The position numbers and the translations under genes are program-made. A DNA stretch of 51,991 bases from RYN-428 sp035551995 (lineage in GTDB: Bacteria; Planctomycetota; Phycisphaerae; Tepidisphaerales; Tepidisphaeraceae): contig DASZME010000031.1 in the NCBI GenBank assembly GCA_035551995.1, positions 1 to 51,991 on the forward strand, in the 5' to 3' direction. The notes under the pieces were generated by a model that saw nothing but the letters and a program-made list of their open reading frames with translations, had not been told where the DNA came from and searched no databases. Below are positions 31,316-41,190 of this stretch, one piece after another. Numbering within the stretch: position 1 is the stretch's first letter; the number at the start of each line of letters is the position of its first letter.

Positions 31316-34300
31316 TTAGGCCGCGGCGGTCTCGTTGATCCGGCCCTGCGAATCGACCTGATCGAACTTCACCGCCACGCGCTTGCTCACGCCCTGCTCC
31401 TGCATCGTGACGCCGTAGAGCACATCGGCGATTTGCATCGTTCGCTTGGAGTGCGTGATGACGATGAACTGGCTCTGCTCGAGGAACTCCTGCACGATCT
31501 GATTGAAGCGCTGATTGTTCGCCTCATCAAGGGCAGCGTCCACTTCGTCGAGAATGCAAAACGGGCTTGGCTTGCTCTTGAATATCGACATGAGCAACGC
31601 CACGCAGGTCATCGTTTTTTCGCCGCCGGACAGTTGGGCGATGCTCACCGGCTGCTTGCCCGGCGGCCGGGCGATGATCTCGATGCCCGCGTCCAGCACA
31701 TCCACCTTAATCATCTTCGGCGTTTCACCGTCGATCGACATGGCGTTCTTTGGCGCGGGGATTTCCGTTTCCAGGAAAATGTCGGCTTTCCCCCCGCCAA
31801 AAAGCTTGCGGAACAGCTCCTGAAAATGCTCCCGGACGGCGTTAAACGTCTGCTCGAAGCGCACGCTGCTCTCGAGATTGATCTCATTGATCAGGTCTTC
31901 AAGCTGCTTCTTGGACGATGTCAGATCATTCACCTGGGCGGCGAGAAATTCCGATCGTTTTTCCAATTCGTCCTGCTCGGAGATGGCGTCGAGATTGACG
32001 TTGCCGAGGCGTTGGATTTTCTCGCGCAGCACGCGGATTTCATCCGCCACCGCCGGCCAATCGACGTCGCCCGCTTGATACCCCCCGCCGCCGTCGGCGC
32101 TGAGGCCATGATATTTGGCGGGTAAATCCAGTTGCAATTCCTCGATCGTGCGCTGCACCAGCGTTTCAAGGCGAACTTTCAGCTCGCCCAGCCGCAGTTG
32201 CAAGGCGTGCAGCGCCTGCTCGACCTGAGCGTGCTCGCCGCGCAGGCTTTCGGCTTCGGACGAGAGCGACTGCACGGCCGCCGTCGTCTCCGCGATTCCC
32301 GCCGCGGCCGATTCGATCCGCTTGCGAAGCTCTTGTTGCACCGCGACGGCCTGTTGCTCGATGGCGCCAGCTTGCCGTAGCTCGGCATCTACGCCGGCGA
32401 TCTTCGCCGACACGGTCTCGGCGCTTTTCTTCAGCCGCTCGACCTGCTGAAGCAATTCGCCCCGGGCGGCGGTCATTCGCTGCACATGCTGTTGGCTGGC
32501 CAATTGCTTTTCCTGCACCTGGCCAAGCTGCACGCGCGACGTCGTCAATTGCTCGGCGAGCAGCCGAATATCGTCGTTGCGCTGTTTCATCCCCCCGGCC
32601 AACTCGTCCACCTGCCGCTGGTGCGACGTCTGATCCGCTTCCAGCGTCTGGCGCTTTTCAGCGAGGATGCTTTCCTCGGCTTTCAACTTCGCGCCTTGAT
32701 CGAACAAATTCCGCAACTCCGAATCCAGGAGCGGCTGCTCCCGGCGAAGGGCGGATTGTTTGTCGTTGATCTGGGAGATTTTGCTCGACGTTTCAACCTT
32801 AGTCGTGTTGGCGCGATACCCCTCGTTTCGCAGCGCGTTCTGCTGCTCTTCAAGCTCTTTGGCGGCGGCGTTTCCGTCCGTCAGCACAAGCGTGAGCCGT
32901 TGAATCCGGCCATCGACTTCGATCAACTGCTGCCCAAGGGCCGCAAGCTCCGAACGACGCGAGAGTAACCCCATGGCGGCGGTAAGCGGACCGGCGCGAA
33001 GGGTGCCGTCGGCTTCGAGCACTTCGCCCGCGTGGGTCACATACCGCCACCCGACCGGCCCGGCCGCATGCAGCGCGACGGCATCGGCGAGGCTGTCCAC
33101 GACCGCGGTATTTCCAAGCAGCCGCTCGGCGATGGCCGAGTCTTGCGGCTCAACCCGGACCAGGTCCACGGCGCGCCGGATTCGCTGCGAATGTTGATTC
33201 CAATCGTAACCGGCCGCGACCGACTCCAATTCAATCGGCAGATCATCGCCGAAAAAATTGACGCGTCCCTCCAATCCGCCGATCGCATCCGTGGCGGCGA
33301 CCGTGCCGGAGAAATCGTTGGTCACCACCCATTGATCGCGGCCATCAAGCGCCGCTTCGATCACATAGGCGTGCTCGACGTCCACGCGCAGCACGTCGGC
33401 CACCAATCCGCGAACAAACGGAAACTTTTGCTCGCGTTGGCGCAGGACGCTTTTAACGCCCTCGCTGACCCCTTCGCGTTTGGCCTCCAGATCCTTCAGC
33501 AGTTTTTCGCGCGACAGCAAGCCCGAACGATGTTCTTTTGCCGATCCCAATTGCTCGCTGACCTGCGAAATCTTCTTCCCAAGCTGCACGGCCTCGGCGC
33601 GCTTTGCCTCGAGCTGCGATTGTTGCCGGCGGAGATATTCCAGCGTCTGATCGAGCTTCGCCTGTGCTTCGGCGCGCTGGGTTTCCAGCGTTTGCAACTC
33701 CGCCAATACAACCTGCCGCCGGTCGGCTAAACGAGTTTGGTGCGAGGCGATATTTCGCCGTTCGATCTCGATCGCGCCCAGCCGGCTGTTCACCGAGGCG
33801 AGCTTGCGCATCAGATCCAGAATAGCGGATTTATGCTGCTCGATTGTTTGATTCGCCTGATTCAGTTGAAGCTGGCCGTCGCGATAGGCCTGCTGGCGCT
33901 TATCGATCAGACGGCGATGTTCGTCCAACTCGCCGGTGAGGCGCTGGAGCGTCTGCGATTCGCCGGTGAGATTTTGACTGACGTCGGCGAGCTTTGTCTC
34001 GGCCGTCGCGCGGTCGGATTCAAACGCTTGGATTTGATCGGCCATCTGCTGAAGCTGCTGCTTCGCGTATTGCTGCTTCTGCCGCGCCGATTGCAGCGCG
34101 GCGCCGGCCTGCACAAGATCGTATTCGAGCCGCTGGCGTTCTTGGGCGGCAAGATCCAATTCCTGCCGCTTGGCCGCCAGATGATTTTGCCGGCGGGCTA
34201 AATCCGCGGCGGCGTCGTCAAGACGAAATTTGGCGTCTTCGTGCTGCGAATCCAGTTCGCTTACCTGCGTGTGATGCGTGTGATATTCGTGCAGCGCATA

Positions 34301-35005
34301 CGTCAGGCGAAGGTCACAAAGCCGTTCCTGATGCTCTTTATAGGTGCGGGCCCGTCCCGCCTGTACCTTTACGCTGCGCAGGCGTTTTTCCACTTCTTCG
34401 ACAATGTCCGTCACGCGCAGTAGATTTTGATCCACTTTTTCGAGCTTGCGCTGGGATTCTTTTTTTCGCGCCTTAAACTTGGAGATTCCCGCCGCCTCCT
34501 CGAAAATCAGTCGGCGTTCTTCGGGATTGGCTTCGAGCAGCGCGGCGACCCGGCCTTGCTCGATGACGCTGTAGGCGTCGACGCCTACCCCGGTATCGAG
34601 GAACAGTTCGCGAATGTCCTTGAGGCGCGATGATTTGTTGTTGATCTGATATTCGCTGGCGCCGTCGCGGAAAAGGCGCCGGCTGACCGCGACTTCGTCG
34701 ACGTCGAGGTTGAGCGTGCGCGAGCCGTCCGCTCTGCTCGGGTTGTCGAAAATGAGGACCACTTCCGCCATCCCGGCGGCTTTACGCCCGCCGGAGCCGT
34801 TGAAGATGACGTCCATCATCGCTTCGCCGCGGAGGCTCTTGGCGGATTGTTCGCCGAGGACCCACTTGAAGCCGTCGACGACGTTGCTTTTGCCGCACCC
34901 GTTGGGTCCGACGATGCCGGTGATGGGAGAATCGAAGACGAATTCCGTTCGGTCGGCGAAACTTTTGAACCCGTGAAGAATAAGTTTTTTCAGCCGCATG
35001 GACAT
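31316..35005 (-). CDS. smc: Chromosome segregation protein SMC
   Basis: The 1229-residue SMC ATPase organises chromosomes as a coiled-coil dimer. Walker A (GIVGPNGCGKSNVVDGFKWV) is near the N-terminus, two very long coiled coils flank a hinge at about residues 510-680 (FVRGLVADVLRVDVEHAYVI), and the signature LSGGEKTMTCVALL and Walker B CILDEVDAALDEAN lie near the C-terminus. AGGAGG at 6-base spacing supports the ATG at 35005. Length is normal. It is divergent from rex. Confidence 0.96.
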   Translation of the reverse strand: MSMRLKKLILHGFKSFADRTEFVFDSPITGIVGPNGCGKSNVVDGFKWVLGEQSAKSLRGEAMMDVIFNGSGGRKAAGMAEVVLIFDNPSRADGSRTLNLDVDEVAVSRRLFRDGASEYQINNKSSRLKDIRELFLDTGVGVDAYSVIEQGRVAALLEANPEERRLIFEEAAGISKFKARKKESQRKLEKVDQNLLRVTDIVEEVEKRLRSVKVQAGRARTYKEHQERLCDLRLTYALHEYHTHHTQVSELDSQHEDAKFRLDDAAADLARRQNHLAAKRQELDLAAQERQRLEYDLVQAGAALQSARQKQQYAKQQLQQMADQIQAFESDRATAETKLADVSQNLTGESQTLQRLTGELDEHRRLIDKRQQAYRDGQLQLNQANQTIEQHKSAILDLMRKLASVNSRLGAIEIERRNIASHQTRLADRRQVVLAELQTLETQRAEAQAKLDQTLEYLRRQQSQLEAKRAEAVQLGKKISQVSEQLGSAKEHRSGLLSREKLLKDLEAKREGVSEGVKSVLRQREQKFPFVRGLVADVLRVDVEHAYVIEAALDGRDQWVVTNDFSGTVAATDAIGGLEGRVNFFGDDLPIELESVAAGYDWNQHSQRIRRAVDLVRVEPQDSAIAERLLGNTAVVDSLADAVALHAAGPVGWRYVTHAGEVLEADGTLRAGPLTAAMGLLSRRSELAALGQQLIEVDGRIQRLTLVLTDGNAAAKELEEQQNALRNEGYRANTTKVETSSKISQINDKQSALRREQPLLDSELRNLFDQGAKLKAEESILAEKRQTLEADQTSHQRQVDELAGGMKQRNDDIRLLAEQLTTSRVQLGQVQEKQLASQQHVQRMTAARGELLQQVERLKKSAETVSAKIAGVDAELRQAGAIEQQAVAVQQELRKRIESAAAGIAETTAAVQSLSSEAESLRGEHAQVEQALHALQLRLGELKVRLETLVQRTIEELQLDLPAKYHGLSADGGGGYQAGDVDWPAVADEIRVLREKIQRLGNVNLDAISEQDELEKRSEFLAAQVNDLTSSKKQLEDLINEINLESSVRFEQTFNAVREHFQELFRKLFGGGKADIFLETEIPAPKNAMSIDGETPKMIKVDVLDAGIEIIARPPGKQPVSIAQLSGGEKTMTCVALLMSIFKSKPSPFCILDEVDAALDEANNQRFNQIVQEFLEQSQFIVITHSKRTMQIADVLYGVTMQEQGVSKRVAVKFDQVDSQGRINETAAA

Positions 35006-35081
35006 ACGGTCCTCCTTGACCGGGGCAGTGAAACGATCTGTCCGATAAAAGTACCCGTTGTCTCAATAAAATACCAGACCC

Positions 35082-35109
35082 TTGACGCCTCGTCGGCGGC
35101 GGAAATAAT
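35082..35109 (+). promoter_or_regulatory. Sigma-70-type promoter upstream of rex
   Basis: TTGACG (35082-35087) and AATAAT (35104-35109) are 16 bases apart, 57 bases before the rex ATG. I see no clear TTGTGAA-type Rex operator here, so autoregulation is not supported. Confidence 0.5.
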
Positions 35110-35165
35110 TCGCCGGTGCTTGGGGCGGTGGAAACCGGGCCTCGACCAACTAAGGATAGTATAGG

Positions 35166-35813
35166 ATGGATCAATCTCGATTGGACCCGGTTCCCGATCC
35201 CGCCGTCAAGCGATTGAGCCTGTATCTGCGCGAGTTGGAAAGCTTCCGCAAGAAAGATCGCCGAACGATATCGAGCAAGCAATTGGGCGAAAGCCTCGGG
35301 TTGACCGACGCTCAGGTTCGCAAGGACCTGGCTTATTTCGGCCAGTTCGGGCATCCGGGCATCGGATACCGGGTGGAAGAGCTTATCACTCAGGTTCGGC
35401 ACATCCTCGGCACTGACACCATTCGCAACGTCATTCTGATCGGCGCGGGGAATCTTGGCCGGGCACTGTCCACCTACGAAGGATTTCATGCCAAGGGATT
35501 TAGCCTTGTGGCGGTTTTTGATAACGATCCGGCAAAATTAGGCCGAAGAATTGGCCTATTCCAGATTCAACCGCTCAGTGAGCTCGCCGCGACGGTACAG
35601 AAACATTCGGTCCGCATGGCGGTGTTGGCGGTTCCAGCCGACCATGCCCAGCAAGTTGCGGACGAACTGGTCAACGTCGGGATTCGAGGCCTGCTGAACT
35701 TCGCCCCCGTGTCGCTGAGCGTCCCAAAACACATGGCGATCAAATCAGTCGACCTGGCGGTACAACTCGAACAGTTATCGTTTCAGGTGAATCTGATGCC
35801 GGCCGAGCAATAA
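35166..35813 (+). CDS. rex: Redox-sensing transcriptional repressor Rex
   Basis: The 215-residue repressor senses the NADH/NAD+ ratio. It has an N-terminal winged helix (RRTISSKQLGESLGLTDAQV, RKDLAYFGQFG) and a C-terminal Rossmann domain with GAGNLGRAL and VFDNDPAKLGR. The domain-swap helix at the C-terminus is present. AAGGA precedes the ATG. Likely targets in the window are the oxidoreductase genes further right, but I found no matching operators. Confidence 0.94.
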   Translation: MDQSRLDPVPDPAVKRLSLYLRELESFRKKDRRTISSKQLGESLGLTDAQVRKDLAYFGQFGHPGIGYRVEELITQVRHILGTDTIRNVILIGAGNLGRALSTYEGFHAKGFSLVAVFDNDPAKLGRRIGLFQIQPLSELAATVQKHSVRMAVLAVPADHAQQVADELVNVGIRGLLNFAPVSLSVPKHMAIKSVDLAVQLEQLSFQVNLMPAEQ

Positions 35814-36035
35814 CCCGGCCAAATCAATCTGAGAACCGGCGAAGGGTCCCGCAGAGAAAGAGGAGGCGGGGAAATGCCGTGGAGAAACTCGCTAAGGACC
35901 GGGAGGTCGGCGTTGTCGTACCGCAGTTCGTCCTTTTTCCGTGCGGGGAGCGAAGAATTGAGCCGCGGTTCTCCGTCATCGTGGCGGCGGACGGCGTTAT
36001 GACATGCCGGCTCAACGTCTATTCAATGCGAAATC

Positions 36036-36062
36036 CCCGGCGCCGCGTCGGGCGACGCCGGG
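36036..36062. terminator. Hairpin between rex and the Gln/Ser-rich protein gene
   Basis: CCCGGCG (36036-36042) pairs with CGCCGGG (36056-36062), 17 bases past the end of the minus-strand gene at 36079. It may end that transcript; there is no strong T-run. Confidence 0.4.
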
Positions 36063-36078
36063 AGTTTCGCGAACGCCG

Positions 36079-37152
36079 CTACTTGGCGCCCGTTGAGCCT
36101 TCATGTTTTTGGTTGGACTGCTGGCTGGGCTGGTTCTGGCCTGGCTGCGCGGTGGTATTGTGGCTGTCGATCGCCTTGCCTAATTCATCGACGACTTTTT
36201 CAGCGTCGGCGGGAATCCGTGCGTTTTGGGAAGCGCCCTGATCGGACTCGCCGCTAAGGCGGGCACTGGCGGGCTGGGCTTCGTTCCCGTTCTCCGCGTT
36301 ACTGTCCTTGGTATTTTTCGCCGCGTCCGCTTTTACGTTCTCGGACTGTTGGCGATTGCTGTCGGCGCCAGTGCGTCGCCGCTCGCCAACCGAGAGCAAT
36401 TCATCGGAAACTCTCTGCGCGTCGGCGACGGATTGCGTGCATTCCTTCGAGCACTGCGCGCCTGACCAGGCGATCGACGCGACCAGTGCCGAAGCGGCGG
36501 CGTCGAGGTCTTCGCCGGCCCTGATCCCTTTGTTCTTGCCCAGTTCGTTTTTCGCCTCTTCCTGGAAGTGTTGAGCCAGAACGCGATCGGCCTTGGCGAA
36601 TGCCTCATCCAATCGTTTTTGTTCCGCCGATTCGCTCGTGCTGGAGTTGGAGTTGCCGTTGGCTGGCGCTTTCTCCTTCGATTCGGTTTGTCCGGCGGCC
36701 TGCTCGTGGGACTGAGCGTGCCGTGGCTGGATTTGGTCGGCGAGTTGCCGCAATTCCCGCGACTCCGAACGAAGGCCCTGCTGGTCAGCCTCCCCTTTTC
36801 GCGACGCCTGCATATCCAGATAACCGGCGGCGATTCTTACCTCCGCCGCCGCGGCGCGAGCGTCATTGTGCGCTAAGTACTCCTTGGCGCGCAGGAAGTG
36901 GTTTTGCGGCTCATTTGCCGTAAGGGTGATGAGTTGCTCGTCGACAATGACGAATCCTTCCGGAGCCTGTTGGGACTGGTTGTCGGCCGATGTTTTCCCG
37001 GTCCGTTCCGCCGCGGATTGTTGAGCGGGCTGATTCTGCTGCGAGCCGGATTGCGACGCGGTTTTATCGCCCGTATTTCCGGCTTGCGCGAAGCCGGCCG
37101 TCGCCATAATTCCCGCGGCGATGAAACTGACTGTTGCATGAAGATGACGCAT
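36079..37152 (-). CDS. Secreted Gln/Ser-rich protein of unknown function
   Basis: From the ATG at 37152 (AAGGA upstream) the protein has 357 residues with a signal peptide (MRHLHATVSFIAAGIMATAG, cleavage near AQA). Low-complexity Gln/Ser/Asn-rich segments flank a helical, charged core (EPQNHFLRAKEYLAHNDARA, AAAEVRIAAGYLDMQASRKG). A single Cys pair lies in AQCSKECTQS. The core could be a four-helix or TPR-like bundle; I recognise no family. The tail is hydrophilic (GQNQPSQQSNQKHEGS). Confidence 0.65.
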   Translation of the reverse strand: MRHLHATVSFIAAGIMATAGFAQAGNTGDKTASQSGSQQNQPAQQSAAERTGKTSADNQSQQAPEGFVIVDEQLITLTANEPQNHFLRAKEYLAHNDARAAAAEVRIAAGYLDMQASRKGEADQQGLRSESRELRQLADQIQPRHAQSHEQAAGQTESKEKAPANGNSNSSTSESAEQKRLDEAFAKADRVLAQHFQEEAKNELGKNKGIRAGEDLDAAASALVASIAWSGAQCSKECTQSVADAQRVSDELLSVGERRRTGADSNRQQSENVKADAAKNTKDSNAENGNEAQPASARLSGESDQGASQNARIPADAEKVVDELGKAIDSHNTTAQPGQNQPSQQSNQKHEGSTGAK

Positions 37153-37580
37153 GGTGGATCCTTTCGTGGATTCGGAAAGCGGAAGGCGAACGCGGGTACA
37201 CCCGCGAGAATATATGGCCGAGTACAAAACAGCATCGTCCTCCGTTCCGGCTCCGAGATTTCGTCGGCCATCGCACCGCGGCGTGACAATAAGACGCTCG
37301 CGGCCCTCACCGCGATGGGCGAGCAACGAGCGCGCCATCCGCCGGCGATTTCGGATTCGGGTCGAAAGAGAGACAATTTACATAGGGTGCTCTGCTATTC
37401 GCGCCTCCCGTTAGTTTGCGGTAGCGTTGCCGCGTTTAGCGGCCCCGCTTGCGGGGCGTCCTTTTCTACCAAGACTCGCCGGACCAATCGGCGATTCTCC
37501 GGAACAGACTCACGTCACCACCCGCTTGTCGAACGGATTGATGGCGTTGTGGGACTATATTCCACGTCCTGTCATACGGA
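37153..37580. other. 428-base intergenic region, one repeat, no gene seen
   Basis: The gap between the Gln/Ser-rich protein gene and the DUF1275 gene holds repeat copy 8 and nothing else I can support. The longer open frame reading into it from the gene at 36079 has no signal peptide and looks non-coding. Confidence 0.5.
37422..37466 (-). repeat. Dispersed GCCCCGC palindromic repeat, copy 8
   Basis: In reverse orientation: GACGCCCCGCAAGCGGGG, CCGCTAAACGCGGCAACGCTA. The stem is perfect. It lies between two minus-strand genes. Confidence 0.75.
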
Positions 37581-38348
37581 TTATCTGATAGGCTTGATTA
37601 GGTCCGCCAACGCAATGACAAGCAGGATCACTACCGGTAGGAAGAGACTGTCTATGCCGTTAAGCGGTTGAAGAACCGCGCCGATCGTCGCGCCGACAAT
37701 ATACATCATCCAAAGCGTGCCGCCCAAACATCCACTGCGAAGCGAGCGGTGTCTTCGAGAAGAGCGGATGAGTCTGTGAAGCGTGAAGCGAAATTCCCTG
37801 AACCGCCCTCCGAGCCAAAAGAGATACTCCGTTAAACCATGAGCGGCCGCGAGCAGGGTTCCGGTGACGTAGGTGTGAACGTCTTTCATAGCGCCAATTC
37901 GCCGAAGTGCGCCATTTTGGAGTCCCATCGAAAATGCCAGTAGTCCTGTCAGAAGTCCGTAAGCCGCAGCCCCGCGATCCAGCGTCGCGGCGCCCGATGA
38001 GATTGACGATTCGCTTGTATAGATCACCAACGCCAGTCCAACGGCTTCAACTACGAGAGCAGGCACGAGTGACGATCGCAGCTTCGACCGTTTGCAGAAC
38101 TCGACGATCGCATCGCCGGCGATGAGTCCCGGTACGAACGCAGCCACGGGACACGCATGTGACCACGCCTGTATCCAATCGCGTTTGGCGACATGGATCG
38201 CGACTGCGACGGTGTTGCCGCTCATGTTTGCTACATAGATTTGACGAAGCGTTAAAAATCCGATCGCATCGACAAATCCCGCCGTCCAAGTCAGGACAAA
38301 CCCGATCCATTCAACCTCAGGGCGCGTCGTTGGATTTTCGGTGTACAT
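37581..38348 (-). CDS. DUF1275 (YoaK-like) membrane protein
   Basis: The 255-residue protein has about six hydrophobic helices and the family pattern WTAGFVDAIGFLTLRQIYVA, NMSGNTVAVAIHVAKRDW and SMGLQNGALRRIGAMKDVHT, then YVTGTLLAAAHGL. It sits in the inner membrane. The function of the family is unknown. It is on the same strand as the glycoside-hydrolase pair, which ends 41 bases upstream, so it may be co-transcribed with them. Confidence 0.9.
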   Translation of the reverse strand: MYTENPTTRPEVEWIGFVLTWTAGFVDAIGFLTLRQIYVANMSGNTVAVAIHVAKRDWIQAWSHACPVAAFVPGLIAGDAIVEFCKRSKLRSSLVPALVVEAVGLALVIYTSESSISSGAATLDRGAAAYGLLTGLLAFSMGLQNGALRRIGAMKDVHTYVTGTLLAAAHGLTEYLFWLGGRFREFRFTLHRLIRSSRRHRSLRSGCLGGTLWMMYIVGATIGAVLQPLNGIDSLFLPVVILLVIALADLIKPIR

Positions 38349-38389
38349 CTGTCGGACGAATCATCGGAGGCATCGGAGGAGCGCAATGG

Positions 38390-39715
38390 TTATTTCTTGT
38401 CGGCATCGCCGCATTCATGCGGGGAGAGCCACCCGCCGCAAAATCCGGCCCGGCGAAGACCGCTCACCACGTGGGGGCATCGCCTCATCAGTCGCCAGAT
38501 CAGCCCGGAGCGATAGTTTTCGATCATCAACACCACCGGTCCCTGATTTAAGCCACAATGGTATGGAGACACCCAGTATTGGGACGGGTCGGACGTTTGT
38601 GAGTACGTGGGATTGAAGGTGCCCTTGAATCCGTACGGGTTCCGTTCGCGAAGCTCGATATCTACGAAGTGGCGAACGGCGGGAAGGACAATCTCCGGCG
38701 CAAATGGCAGCGAGCCGACAACCACCCATGGAGAGATAGACCCGTCATCGGGGCCGTCGGGTACGCCGCGCGCCGCATAGCCGAGAAATTCCCGCTGAAC
38801 TCCGTTTATTTCACGGACCGCGGGTCCGGGACCTTCACTTGCGGTGATGCCCCAGCAGTCTTCGCCATAGCCATCGAATTTCTGAGGGTTGCGAATCGCG
38901 TATTCTCGCTGCACGTATGTGGCGCGACGGCTGTTCTCGAAATAATCGATCCCCTTGTCTCGCATATAGTCGTCTTGAATTCCACGGAAGTCGATCCAGA
39001 TGTGTGATATCTGGTGCGTAAAAAGCGGCCCGGAGAAAAGGAACTCGTCGTCGTAGATTTTTCTCCATTGATATGACTCCGTCCAGGCGGAATAGCTCGA
39101 AACAGGCAAGGCGAATGTCGGGGAGCCCAGGGCCAACAAGTAGAGAATCATCGCCTCGGCATATCCATTCCAGCGGTATTTTAGGAAGCCGCTTTCGGGC
39201 TTCCATCCGTGGGTGAGCGTGGCGCCGTTGTCCAGAGCCCATGTCCAGTCAACCCGGCAATACAGTTCGTCGGCCAAAGTATGTATTTCCGCGCCATTGA
39301 CGGGGTCGTCTCGAAAGTAGGATGCCGCTGTCAGGATGCCGGCGATCAGGAAAGCCGTATCGATTGTGGATAGCTCGCATGATTCGGCGCGCAAGCCGGT
39401 TTTCATGTCGAGAAAATGGTAGTAGAATCCCTTATATCCGGTGGAATTAGGCTCGGCGTTTTGCGGGCTGCCGCGAAAGAAGCGAAGCGTCGTCAGAACT
39501 CTTCTGACCGCTTCGGAGCGCGTCATAAATCCGCGCTCGACGGCGGCGGTATACGCCGACAGCGCAAATCCGATCGAAGCGATGCTCGCCGGCGCTCCTT
39601 CCATCGTTTTGTCGATCGTCAGACCATTGTGGAGATTGGTTTCGTGAATGAAGAAGTCAAAAGTGACGCGCTGCAGCGCTTCCAGATCCGCGGGTTTTAG
39701 TTTTGGGTTGTTCAT
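38390..39715 (-). CDS. Glucoamylase-family protein (PF10091/GH144-like)
   Basis: The 441-residue protein starts with an ATGA overlap to the upstream glycoside hydrolase and belongs to the (alpha/alpha)6-barrel glycoamylase-like family that includes endo-beta-1,2-glucanases. Supporting segments are RVTFDFFIHETNLHNGLTID, IASIGFALSAYTAAVERGF, STIDTAFLIAGILTAA, TLTHGWKPESGFLKYRWNGY and GYGEDCWGITASEGPGP. No signal peptide is visible, so it would act in the cytoplasm unless exported otherwise. The open frame upstream of 39715 is a shadow of the preceding gene. Confidence 0.85.
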   Translation of the reverse strand: MNNPKLKPADLEALQRVTFDFFIHETNLHNGLTIDKTMEGAPASIASIGFALSAYTAAVERGFMTRSEAVRRVLTTLRFFRGSPQNAEPNSTGYKGFYYHFLDMKTGLRAESCELSTIDTAFLIAGILTAASYFRDDPVNGAEIHTLADELYCRVDWTWALDNGATLTHGWKPESGFLKYRWNGYAEAMILYLLALGSPTFALPVSSYSAWTESYQWRKIYDDEFLFSGPLFTHQISHIWIDFRGIQDDYMRDKGIDYFENSRRATYVQREYAIRNPQKFDGYGEDCWGITASEGPGPAVREINGVQREFLGYAARGVPDGPDDGSISPWVVVGSLPFAPEIVLPAVRHFVDIELRERNPYGFKGTFNPTYSQTSDPSQYWVSPYHCGLNQGPVVLMIENYRSGLIWRLMRRCPHVVSGLRRAGFCGGWLSPHECGDADKK

Positions 39716-41190
39716 GACGTCGCGCTCCCTTCGTCGCGTCTTGACGCCATTTTGACGACGACGGCGGCGACCGAATGCGGGGGAAGGGTAAGCTTCAGAT
39801 CGATCGTTCCGTTCTCGAATGACCAGGAAACAGGTTCGCGCTTCAACTCGGAAGCCGCTTGCAGTTGTTCGACCTCGCGCGGGTTGGGCGTCGGGGGCTC
39901 TCCCATTTCGCGCCAATGCCGCCGCGCATTGGCGTGATCGTAGTCTATCCGCTGGACATAAACCTCGTCCGGCGCCGACGCGCCGCGCAGCTGAATCTCG
40001 ACCGTTTCCGTTTCGAGCGGATGCCGCGGCAACGCGGTGTTCGTGAATAACGCCGTCGCCGACTGAGGATCGCGGACAACCCACGCGTCGACCGTTTCGT
40101 GCAACCCGTCAACCAGACAGGTTTCCGTCCCCAGGTGATGGAGTAACTCAAAGGCGCGATACGATGGCTTGGCTATGTTCTGCACCGTCAGAAGCCCGAA
40201 GCCTCCCTGAAAAGCCTTGGCGGGAAAGTAGTTCTCCTCGAAAATATCGGTGAAGGTCCAGAAACTGTACCCGTGAACCAGACCCCGGGCTTCCATCATC
40301 GTCTTCACGATGAATGCGGCGGTATACGGCTCGTCGTGAAGCTCATCGCGCGGGTTCGACGAAGCGTTCCACTCAGTATAATAAAGCGGTCGACCGCGCG
40401 CGTTTCGATGTGAATCCTGCGCCCATTGGCGAAGGATGCTGCGGCGGCTGTGAGCCAGCTGCGCGAGGGTGTCTTCCCCGGCTGATCCGAGCGCGTCGGT
40501 CGGGTAGTGGTGCGTGCTGACAAAGTCGGCCGGCAGTTTGTTCGTGTCGCAGAAATCGACGAAGTCCGACACCCACTCGTTCTTCGCCGTCGCTGGTCCG
40601 CCCACCCTAAAACGATCATCGACCTCCTTAATCGCCGAGACTGTATGTCGATAAAGCTTGAAATATTCCGATTGGTCGGCGGTCCAGAAGGCGTTGAGAT
40701 TCGGTTCGTTCCATACTTCAAAAAACCATTTGCGCACGGCGTCCATGCCGTATCGCTCGCCCCAATGCTTCATTAGTTTCGTGATCAACTTGCTCCATTT
40801 GGCGTAATCCGCGGGCGGAGTGACGTTCGCCCGATACTTGAAAACCGTCTTGGGTCCCGAGGCGAGCGCGGTGGGCATGAAACTCAATTCGACGAACGGA
40901 TTCATTCCGATCGAGAGGAGAAAATCCATGATTTGGTCCGCGTTGAAAAACGCGTAGCGCATTTTGTCTTGCTCGTCCACGAGCGTTCCCATGTCGTCCG
41001 ACAACAGCCCATGGAAACGCACGTGTCCAAAGCCTAGTTCGTCATGGCAGCGCTTGAGTTGTGCTTGCCAGTCGGCCCGCAGCGCCAGCGTCGCATGGCC
41101 GCTGCCTACGGTATGTTCCCAAAAATGAGAAAGCGGCCCGGTGCTCTCAGATAAGTCGCAGTCAAAGTGGACCATGTTCATTGCGCCCAT
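39712..41190 (-). CDS. Glycoside hydrolase family 39 (beta-xylosidase-like)
   Basis: From about 41190 the product has 492 residues. The GH39 TIM barrel is recognisable: GFGHVRFHGLLSDDM, the acid/base Glu in KWFFEVWNEPNLNAFW, the nucleophile Glu in LYYTEWNASSNPRDE, and a C-terminal beta domain. GH39 enzymes cleave xylosides, iduronides or related glycosides; specificity cannot be assigned. The start is uncertain: ATGs at 41190 and 41181 lack a strong ribosome site. The next gene overlaps its stop codon. No signal peptide is seen. Confidence 0.88.
   Translation of the reverse strand: MGAMNMVHFDCDLSESTGPLSHFWEHTVGSGHATLALRADWQAQLKRCHDELGFGHVRFHGLLSDDMGTLVDEQDKMRYAFFNADQIMDFLLSIGMNPFVELSFMPTALASGPKTVFKYRANVTPPADYAKWSKLITKLMKHWGERYGMDAVRKWFFEVWNEPNLNAFWTADQSEYFKLYRHTVSAIKEVDDRFRVGGPATAKNEWVSDFVDFCDTNKLPADFVSTHHYPTDALGSAGEDTLAQLAHSRRSILRQWAQDSHRNARGRPLYYTEWNASSNPRDELHDEPYTAAFIVKTMMEARGLVHGYSFWTFTDIFEENYFPAKAFQGGFGLLTVQNIAKPSYRAFELLHHLGTETCLVDGLHETVDAWVVRDPQSATALFTNTALPRHPLETETVEIQLRGASAPDEVYVQRIDYDHANARRHWREMGEPPTPNPREVEQLQAASELKREPVSWSFENGTIDLKLTLPPHSVAAVVVKMASRRDEGSATS

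Noticed and set aside
35879..36241. 120-codon plus-strand frame downstream of rex
   Set aside because: It overlaps the end of the secreted Gln/Ser-rich gene on the other strand and shows no family features.
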